From JAVVHH01 sp965276815 (GTDB lineage: Bacteria > Pseudomonadota > Alphaproteobacteria > Acetobacterales > Acetobacteraceae): a stretch of DNA of 64,000 bases. The stretch covers positions 496,001 to 560,000 of the forward strand of contig CBDIBE010000009.1 of the NCBI GenBank assembly GCA_965276815.1, read 5' to 3'. Under the pieces are notes generated by a model. The model was not told the DNA's origin, did no database searches, and worked only from the letters and a program-made list of their open reading frames with translations. Each line of letters opens with the position of its first letter. Position 1 is the first letter of the stretch. Both the position numbers and the translations under genes were made by a program. This document shows, piece after piece, positions 58,198 to 64,000 of this stretch.

Positions 58198-60504
58198 ATG
58201 AAATTCGGCGTGGGACAGCCGGTCCGCCGGTTCGAAGATCTGACGCTTCTGCAAGGGCAGGGCCGCTACACGGACGATATCGCCCTTCCAGGGGCACTGA
58301 CGGGCTTCGTCCTTCGCTCGCAGGTCGCACACGGCAAGCTGCTGCGGGTCGACCCGGCGGCGGCCGCCACGATGCCGGGCGTCCACCTCGTTTTGACCGG
58401 CCAGGACGTGCGGGCGGAGGGGATCGGCGACATCCCTTGCATGATTCCGCTGACCAACCGCGACGGCACGCCGCGGGCGGACACGCCGCGCCCGCTGCTG
58501 GCCGTCGACCGCGTCCGCCAAGTGGGTGAGCCGATCGCCTTCATCGTCGCCGACACGCTGGCACTGGCCAAGGATGCGGCCGAGGCGATCGAGGTCGATA
58601 TCGAAACGCTGCCTGCGGTCGTCGGAGTGGAGGACGCCACTCGACCCGGCGCGCCGCGCCTGTTCGATCACGCGGGCGGGAACGTGATCTTCGATTGGGA
58701 CAACGACACCTGCGATGTGCCGGCGACGGACGCGGCCTTCGCCCGGGCGGCCCGAGTGGTCGCGATCAAGCTCGTCAACAACCGCTTGGCCGCCAGCCCG
58801 ATGGAGCCGCGCAACGCCATCGCGGAGTTCCATCCGGAAGACGGACGCTCAACCCTCTACACCGCCACGCAAGGACCGCATTTCGTGCGCGACCCGATCG
58901 CCGACGCGATCCTGCACCTGCCGCAAGACAGCTTGCGGGTGGTCACGCCGAATGTCGGCGGGGCGTTCGGCATGAAGGCGTTCGTCTACCCGGAGCAGGC
59001 GCTGGTCGTCTGGGCCAGCCGTCGCCTGCAGCGGCCGGTGAAGTGGCAGGAGGACAGGTCCGAAGCGTTCCTTACCGACAATCACGGTCGCGATCACGTC
59101 ACCGAAGCGGAGCTGGCGCTCGACGACGCCGGACGCATGCTCGGCCTGCGCGTGCGCGTCCTGGCCAATGTGGGAGCGTATCTCTCGCCGATGGGCGCGT
59201 TCGTGCCCACGCGGTCCTCGGATCTCTATCCCGGCCTGTACGCGATCGGCGCGGCGCATATCAACGTCAAGGGCATCTGCACCAACACGACGCCGGTCTG
59301 CGCCTATCGCGGCGCCGGCCGTCCGGAGGCCTCGTACCTGATCGAGCGATTGGTCGACAAGGCGGCGCGGGAGCTTGGGATGGGCGTGGACGAGATCCGC
59401 CGGCGCAACCTGATCCCGCCTGACGCGCTGCCATTCACCAGCGCGACCAAGGTCGTCTTCGACTCCGGCGAGTTCGAGCAGGCGATGCGGCAGTGCATGG
59501 AACAGGCCGACTGGGCCGGGTTTCCCGCGCGCCGGGCGAAGGCGGCGGTGCGCGGGATGCTGCGCGGGATCGGCATGGCGGTCTACACGGAGCGCTGCGG
59601 CGGTGGCGCCCCGGAGATCGCCGAGATCGTGTTCACCGACCAGGACCGTATCGAGGTTGTCATGGGCAACGTCGAATACGGGACCGGCATCGGCACCGCC
59701 TATCGGCAGCTCATCGCGGACGAGCTGGGCATCGCGCCCGACTTGGTCACGGTGGTGACCGGCGATACGGACCGCACCCCGCCCGGACTGACCGGCGGCT
59801 CGCGCTCCCTCGCCGTGGGTGGCGCCGCCATCCTGGCGGCCTCGAGCGAGGTGGTCGCAAAAGGGCGCAAGCTGGCCAGCGAGATGATGGAAGCGTCCGA
59901 GGCCGACCTGGAGTTCGCCGACGCCGGATTCAACATCGTCGGTACGGACCGCCGGATGACGTTGTTCGAGCTGGCGCACGCCGCACGGGCGAGAGGGCAA
60001 CCCGGCGCGCTCGATTCCAGCCACAAGCGGGTTCCGGAGGGGCCGACCTTCCCGAATGGTTGCCACATCGTGGAGCTCGAGATCGATCCGCAAACCGGCG
60101 AGCTCAGGATCGAGCGCTACACCGTCGTCGACGATTTCGGCGTGACGATCAATCCGCTCATGCTGGAAGGCCAGGTGCATGGCGGCATCGTCCAAGGAGT
60201 CGGCCAGGCGCTGCACGAGCACATCGTGTTCGACGAAGCGTCCGGACAGCCGCTCACCGGCTCGTTCCAGGACTATCGCATGCCGCGCGCGGGCGATCTC
60301 CCGCGCCTGTCGATCACGCTGCGCAACGTGCGCTGCAAGACCAATCCGCTGGGCATCAAGGGAGCCGGCGAGGCCGGCGCAGTAGGCGCGCCTCCGGCGG
60401 TCATGAACGCGGTCGTCGACGCGCTGCTGCCGTCACTCGGCACCGTGGACATCGACATGCCGGCCACGCCGCGCAAGCTGTGGTCGCTGCTGCACCCGGG
60501 CTGA
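58198..60504 (+). CDS. Xanthine dehydrogenase-family molybdopterin-binding subunit, 768 aa
   Basis: Large subunit of a molybdenum hydroxylase (CoxL/aldehyde oxidase type). Residues 1-120 form the a/b hammerhead domain (VGQPVRRFEDLTLLQGQGRYTDDI), then the Mo-cofactor domain with GGAFGMKAF, YRGAGRPEASY (xanthine-type loop, not the CO-dehydrogenase Cys loop) and catalytic Glu in IKGAGEAGAVGAPPA near the end. Such enzymes need a 2Fe-2S subunit and usually an FAD subunit; neither is encoded nearby. ATG 58198 has GGAG 8 bases upstream and is preferred to the ATG at 58174. It probably hydroxylates an aldehyde or N-heterocycle. Confidence 0.93.
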   Translation: MKFGVGQPVRRFEDLTLLQGQGRYTDDIALPGALTGFVLRSQVAHGKLLRVDPAAAATMPGVHLVLTGQDVRAEGIGDIPCMIPLTNRDGTPRADTPRPLLAVDRVRQVGEPIAFIVADTLALAKDAAEAIEVDIETLPAVVGVEDATRPGAPRLFDHAGGNVIFDWDNDTCDVPATDAAFARAARVVAIKLVNNRLAASPMEPRNAIAEFHPEDGRSTLYTATQGPHFVRDPIADAILHLPQDSLRVVTPNVGGAFGMKAFVYPEQALVVWASRRLQRPVKWQEDRSEAFLTDNHGRDHVTEAELALDDAGRMLGLRVRVLANVGAYLSPMGAFVPTRSSDLYPGLYAIGAAHINVKGICTNTTPVCAYRGAGRPEASYLIERLVDKAARELGMGVDEIRRRNLIPPDALPFTSATKVVFDSGEFEQAMRQCMEQADWAGFPARRAKAAVRGMLRGIGMAVYTERCGGGAPEIAEIVFTDQDRIEVVMGNVEYGTGIGTAYRQLIADELGIAPDLVTVVTGDTDRTPPGLTGGSRSLAVGGAAILAASSEVVAKGRKLASEMMEASEADLEFADAGFNIVGTDRRMTLFELAHAARARGQPGALDSSHKRVPEGPTFPNGCHIVELEIDPQTGELRIERYTVVDDFGVTINPLMLEGQVHGGIVQGVGQALHEHIVFDEASGQPLTGSFQDYRMPRAGDLPRLSITLRNVRCKTNPLGIKGAGEAGAVGAPPAVMNAVVDALLPSLGTVDIDMPATPRKLWSLLHPG

Positions 60505-60505
60505 A

Positions 60506-61291
60506 TCATCGGCCCTCAAATCGCGGTTTGCGCTTCTCGTTGAAGGCGAGCACGCCCTCCTGCCGATCGGCGGTGGGGACGGTGCGGTTGTACGCCTCGA
60601 TCTCGAAGGCGAGCCCGTCCCGCAGCGACATCTGTAAGCCCCGCCCGATCGCCTGCTTCGCCTGGCGGATCGAGATCGGCGCGTTCGCGGCGATCCGGTC
60701 CGCCGTCTCGCGCGTCTCGCGCATTAGTTCGGACACGGGAAAAACGGCGTTGACCAATCCCCATTCGAGCGCCTGCCCGGCCGTGAACGGGCGCCCGGTC
60801 AGGATCAGTTCCTTGGCCCGGCGCTCGCCCATCGCTCGCGGCATGGTCTGCGTGCCGCCGCCGCCGGGCAAGATGCCGAGCGTCACCTCAGTGAGCGCAA
60901 AGCGGGCCGTCTCTGCCGCATAGAGAAAGTCGCAGCAGGCGGCGATCTCGCAGCCGCCGCCATAGGCGGCCCCATTGACCGCGCCGATCACCGGCACCGG
61001 ACAGTCCAGCAGCGCCCGGACCATGCGTTCGAACACGACATGCTGGGCGCGCCATGCTGCATCGGTCATGCCGCGCCGCTCCTTCAGGTCGCCGCCGGCG
61101 CAGAACGCCTTCTCGCCCGCCCCCGTCAGGATCACGCAGCGGGCGGGGCCGGGGTCCATCGCCAAGGCTTCAAAACAGGCGACGAGCTCCTCGCCCATGC
61201 GCGTGTTGAGCGCGTTGGAGGCAGCCGGGCGGCTCATCTGCACCGTCGTGACCTCACCCGGTTCGACCACCAGCGTGTCGAATTGGGTCAT
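60506..61291 (-). CDS. Enoyl-CoA hydratase, 261 aa
   Basis: Crotonase with both catalytic glutamates: AAYGGGCEIAACCD and FALTEVTLGILPGGGGTQ. Oxyanion segment AFCAGGDLKER is normal; tail is FNEKRKPRFEGR. ATG 61291 overlaps the MmgE/PrpD stop (ATGA). A much longer open frame upstream is only the MmgE/PrpD gene read out of phase. It converges on the molybdenum hydroxylase gene with 1 base between the stop codons. True hydratase activity is likely; substrate unknown. Confidence 0.93.
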   Translation of the reverse strand: MTQFDTLVVEPGEVTTVQMSRPAASNALNTRMGEELVACFEALAMDPGPARCVILTGAGEKAFCAGGDLKERRGMTDAAWRAQHVVFERMVRALLDCPVPVIGAVNGAAYGGGCEIAACCDFLYAAETARFALTEVTLGILPGGGGTQTMPRAMGERRAKELILTGRPFTAGQALEWGLVNAVFPVSELMRETRETADRIAANAPISIRQAKQAIGRGLQMSLRDGLAFEIEAYNRTVPTADRQEGVLAFNEKRKPRFEGR

Positions 61292-62691
61292 CCCGTGATG
61301 GCCCCCCGCAGCGCGTCGAGCCAAGGTCGCACGCTGTCCGCCTCGGCGACGCCCCGCCCGGCTTCGAGCAGGGCATCGGCCTGCACCCCAGGCAGCCCTT
61401 CCTTGGCCCGCTCCAGGCAGTCCCGCCACTTGCACGCCAACTGCTCCGGCGTGAGCGGGTCGAGCGGGGAACCCGGCGAGGCGGTGACCGTGCGCGCCAG
61501 GCTCGACCCGTCGGCCATCGACAGGGTGACGGTAACCGGCGCGCCGCCCACATCCCCGCCGCTGCGGTTCGGCGTCTTCGCCTCGACCACCTGCACATCG
61601 TGCAGCCGGGTCTGGATCGCCGGCCGCAGCACGGCGGCGTCGGTAAAGCTCTTGAGGTCGATACGGCCATCCTCCAGGCTCGCACAGACCGCATAGGGCC
61701 CGCTGAACAGCGCATTGAGCCCGTTGCGCGGGTAAGGGTGGATCAGCGCTTTTGCGCCGCCCTGCGTCACATCCACCCGCGCCGCCGCTACGTCGCCGAG
61801 CGTGATCCCGGCATCTCGCCGCAGCCCGAGCGTGGCCTCGATCATCTTGTGCAGCATGTAGCAGCACGGGTAGCGCTTCTGCTCGAAGCCGGGATCGATG
61901 ACGGCGAACGGCGCCCCAAGCTCGAGCCCCTCGGGCCACATATCGGTCTCGCCGCCGGAAAAAGCGTGCAGGAAGCCCGCGCCCTCCAACGGCTCGGGCG
62001 CGCCCACGAGGCCAGCGGCAGCCCAGCGGGCTGCACGCAGCCCGTTCGCCGCCGCGAGCCCGACATGCAGCGACTTCACCATGGAACCGAAGTTCTTCTG
62101 CAATCCGGACGACATGCTGGCGGCGATGGCCAAGGCATGTGCGGTCTGCCGCTCGTCCAGCCCGAGCAGCCGGGCGCATCCGGCAGCCGCGCCCACGGCA
62201 CCAAGCGTGCCAGTGGCATGGAATCCTAACGCATAGTGGCGGAAACCCATCGCCTGCCCCAGCCGGATCAGCACCTCGCTGCCCACTGCCAGCGCGTCCA
62301 GCAGCGCGCGACCCGCCACCGCGTTCGACCAAGCCAGGGGCAGCAGCGCCGCAAACACCGGTACGGTCGGGTGGCACACGGTCAACATGCTGACGTCGTC
62401 GTAGTCCAGCACGTGCGATGCCATGCCGAACAGCGTCGCCGCATCATCGGTCCGGTAGCCGGCTGCGGACCAGAATGACGGCACGCCGGACGAAGCTGGT
62501 TCCATCGATTGCGCCAAGGCCCGCACGCCCGGCTCGACGCCGCCCGCCAGCGTGACGGCCACCGTGTCCAGCAGCACGGAGCCGGTGACGCGCCGGACAT
62601 CGTCGGGAACGACGGCGCCTTGGATGAACGCTGCCAGAAGCTGCGTTGCCGAAAGCGGACGGGGCCGCGCTGCTGCGGTCTGGGGTGCCAT
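61288..62691 (-). CDS. MmgE/PrpD family protein, 467 aa
   Basis: Member of the 2-methylcitrate dehydratase/cis-aconitate decarboxylase/iminodisuccinate epimerase fold family. Helical N-domain with LDTVAVTLAGGVEPGVRALAQ, LDYDDVSMLTVCHPTVPV (the conserved DDxxxxxxxHP motif), HATGTLGAVGAAAGCARLLGL and a C-terminal domain starting near 270. ATG 62691 has GGAGGAA upstream. Family functions are dehydration or epimerisation of dicarboxylates and hydroxyacids; it is between a dehydrogenase and a hydratase, suiting a dicarboxylic intermediate. Its end overlaps the hydratase start. Confidence 0.92.
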   Translation of the reverse strand: MAPQTAAARPRPLSATQLLAAFIQGAVVPDDVRRVTGSVLLDTVAVTLAGGVEPGVRALAQSMEPASSGVPSFWSAAGYRTDDAATLFGMASHVLDYDDVSMLTVCHPTVPVFAALLPLAWSNAVAGRALLDALAVGSEVLIRLGQAMGFRHYALGFHATGTLGAVGAAAGCARLLGLDERQTAHALAIAASMSSGLQKNFGSMVKSLHVGLAAANGLRAARWAAAGLVGAPEPLEGAGFLHAFSGGETDMWPEGLELGAPFAVIDPGFEQKRYPCCYMLHKMIEATLGLRRDAGITLGDVAAARVDVTQGGAKALIHPYPRNGLNALFSGPYAVCASLEDGRIDLKSFTDAAVLRPAIQTRLHDVQVVEAKTPNRSGGDVGGAPVTVTLSMADGSSLARTVTASPGSPLDPLTPEQLACKWRDCLERAKEGLPGVQADALLEAGRGVAEADSVRPWLDALRGAITG

Positions 62692-62713
62692 CAATTCCTC
62701 CCTGCCTTGCCGT

Positions 62714-63889
62714 TCAGTAGGAGCGCGGCATGCCCAAATTGTGCTGAGCGAGCTGCGCCAGGACCAGGTTGTTGGAGATCGGCGCCGTCCGGAACAGTCG
62801 CGCCTCCTTCCACTTGCGTTCCACGTCGTATTCCGAAGCCACGCCGAAGCCGCCAAACGTCGTCATGCAGGCCTCCGCGGCCTCCCACGACGATTCCGTC
62901 GCCAGATACTTGGCCATGTTCGTCTCGGGCCCGCAGGGGCGCCCGGCGTCGAACAAAGCGGCGGCCTTGTTGCGCAGCAGCTCGGCGGCCTCGATGTTGA
63001 TGTGGGCGCGCGCGATGGGAAATTGGATGCCCTGGTTTGCGCCGATTGGGCGATCGAACACTTCGCGCTCCGTTGCGTAGCGCGATGCCTGGGCGATGAA
63101 CCACTTGCCGTCGCCGATCGCCTCGCTCGCCACCAGCAGCCGCTCGGAATTGAGGGAATCGAGCAGGTAGTGGAAACCCCTGCCCTCCTCGCCGATCCTG
63201 TCCTCGTCGCTGACGTGCAGGTCGTCGATGAACACCTCGTTGGTGTGGTGGTTCAGCATGGTGCGAATCGGCTTGCCCTTCAGGGACGCCCCCGCCTTTT
63301 TGATGTCGACGAGGAAGAGGGTCAGGCCGTCGGTTTTGCGCTTGACCTCCTCCAGCGGGGTCGTCCGGGCGATCAGCAAGTACATGTCCGATTGGAAGAA
63401 GCGGGACGTCCAGATCTTCTGTCCGTTGATGACATAGCCGTCGTTGGTCCGCCTGGCGAAAGTCTTGATCTTGAGGGTGTTCGACCCGGCGCCGGGCTCA
63501 GTGACGCCGAACGCCTGCAGGCTCAGCTCGCCCGAGGCGATGCGGGGCAGGTACGTGCGCTTCTGGGCCTCGCTGCCGTGGTTGAGGATGGCTGCCATGG
63601 TGTACATCTGCGCGTGGCAGGCTGCGCCGTTGCCGCCGGAGCGGTTCACCTCCTGCAGGATCAGGCAGCCATCCAGCAAGGACAAGCCCGAGCCGTCATA
63701 TTCCTCCGGGATCAGGGCCGCCAACCAGCCAGCCTCCGTCATCGCGCGGACGAAAGCCGTTGGATATTCGTGTTTCTCGTCGCATTTGCGCCAGTACGCG
63801 GGGCCGTAGCCGTCGCACAGCCGGCGCACCGCCTCGCGGATTTCCTCCTGCGCCGCGGAATAATCAAAATTCATCCCCGCGCCGTCCAT
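62714..63889 (-). CDS. Acyl-CoA dehydrogenase, 391 aa
   Basis: FAD-dependent acyl-CoA dehydrogenase. AFGVTEPGAGSNTLKIKTFA, YVINGQKIWTSRF and FGGFGVASEYDVERKWKEARLF are standard. At the end the usual catalytic-base motif EGTxEIQ reads TAPISNNLVLAQLAQHNLG, which marks a separate subgroup. ATG 63889 overlaps the stop of the CoA-transferase upstream (TGATG); an in-frame ATG 15 bases later is possible. With MmgE/PrpD and the hydratase it forms a four-gene unit with overlaps or short gaps. Confidence 0.92.
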   Translation of the reverse strand: MDGAGMNFDYSAAQEEIREAVRRLCDGYGPAYWRKCDEKHEYPTAFVRAMTEAGWLAALIPEEYDGSGLSLLDGCLILQEVNRSGGNGAACHAQMYTMAAILNHGSEAQKRTYLPRIASGELSLQAFGVTEPGAGSNTLKIKTFARRTNDGYVINGQKIWTSRFFQSDMYLLIARTTPLEEVKRKTDGLTLFLVDIKKAGASLKGKPIRTMLNHHTNEVFIDDLHVSDEDRIGEEGRGFHYLLDSLNSERLLVASEAIGDGKWFIAQASRYATEREVFDRPIGANQGIQFPIARAHINIEAAELLRNKAAALFDAGRPCGPETNMAKYLATESSWEAAEACMTTFGGFGVASEYDVERKWKEARLFRTAPISNNLVLAQLAQHNLGMPRSY

Positions 63890-64000
63890 CAGCTGATCAC
63901 CCCGTCGCGCCGCAACACCTCGATCTCCGCACCGCCATAGCCGGCGGACGCCAGCACGGCATCCGTCTCGGCCCCAAGCAGTGGGGGCGGAGCCAAGGCC
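63889..64000 (-). CDS. CaiB/BaiF CoA-transferase, C-terminal end only
   Basis: The frame enters from the right edge and ends ALAPPPLLGAETDAVLASAGYGGAEIEVLRRDGVIS, stop at 63891-63889. PPPxLGxxTxxVLxxxGYxxxEIxxLRxxGVI is the standard C-terminus of class III CoA-transferases (compare the genes at 37146 and 49918). Its stop overlaps the dehydrogenase start, so it heads or belongs to the same operon: CoA loading followed by dehydrogenation. Confidence 0.85.
   Translation of the reverse strand, partial: ALAPPPLLGAETDAVLASAGYGGAEIEVLRRDGVIS

Noticed and set aside
1..64000. CRISPR arrays, tRNA/rRNA genes, phage genes, secondary-metabolite synthase genes
   Set aside because: Looked for repeats, cloverleaf-like and megasynthase/phage motifs; none were seen.

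Overview
This is high-G+C, densely packed, bacterial chromosomal DNA from a Gram-negative organism with periplasmic binding proteins. The combination of branched-chain-amino-acid-type ABC receptors, CaiB/BaiF CoA-transferases, Tct-type transporter remnants and many acyl-CoA enzymes fits an environmental alpha- or betaproteobacterium; Rhodospirillales/Acetobacteraceae or Bradyrhizobium-like lineages are my best guess, but nothing here fixes the taxon. No rRNA, tRNA, CRISPR array, phage gene or transposase was seen.

Layout. 0-4.3 kb: end of an enoyl-CoA hydratase, a metallo-beta-lactamase-fold hydrolase, a zinc alcohol dehydrogenase, a 670-base gene-free stretch and a solute-binding protein (SBP). 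4.3-8.8 kb: a mosaic of truncated genes (AtuA-like, SBP, alcohol dehydrogenase, esterase, thiamine-diphosphate enzyme, second SBP type) around one intact Baeyer-Villiger monooxygenase. 8.8-26.9 kb, minus strand: one almost gapless 18-kb run with the only ABC transporter core (livH, a fused livM-livG, livF), four SBP genes, a PRISE-type reductase, an esterase, a thiolase-like/DUF35 pair, two acyl-CoA synthetases of different chemistry, an SMP-30 lactonase, a cupin and a GST. 27-30.6 kb: a second PRISE gene with an acyl-CoA synthetase, and a convergent crotonase. 30.8-39.6 kb, minus strand: thiolase, thiolase-like protein, two CoA-transferases (one a tandem fusion), decayed TctA/TctC, acyl-CoA dehydrogenase. 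39.7-44.0 kb: SDR, acyl-CoA synthetase, enoyl-CoA hydratase and an APH-type kinase, which with the neighbouring dehydrogenase resemble a 4-hydroxyacid (Lva/ACAD10-11-like) module. 44.3-51.9 kb: acyl-CoA synthetase, truncated CoA-transferase, FCD-type GntR regulator, SBP, CoA-ester lyase, CoA-transferase, crotonases. 52.3-60.5 kb: a UTRA-type GntR regulator and a tight operon (SBP, two beta-hydroxyacid dehydrogenases, CMD protein, cyclase, lactonase-like hydrolase, molybdenum hydroxylase). 60.5-64 kb: crotonase, MmgE/PrpD, acyl-CoA dehydrogenase and the end of a CoA-transferase.

How it works together. The region reads as a catabolic island for imported carboxylic acids or cyclic/terpenoid-like compounds: several periplasmic receptors, each next to its own small enzyme set, probably share one LivFGHM-type transporter; substrates are then activated to CoA esters (ligases or CoA-transferases) and taken through beta-oxidation-like steps. 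Substrates cannot be named from sequence. The main surprises are the receptor expansion, the gene-fragment mosaic, repeated TnGTnnnACnA palindromes over candidate promoters, and the unassigned 53-60 kb operon.
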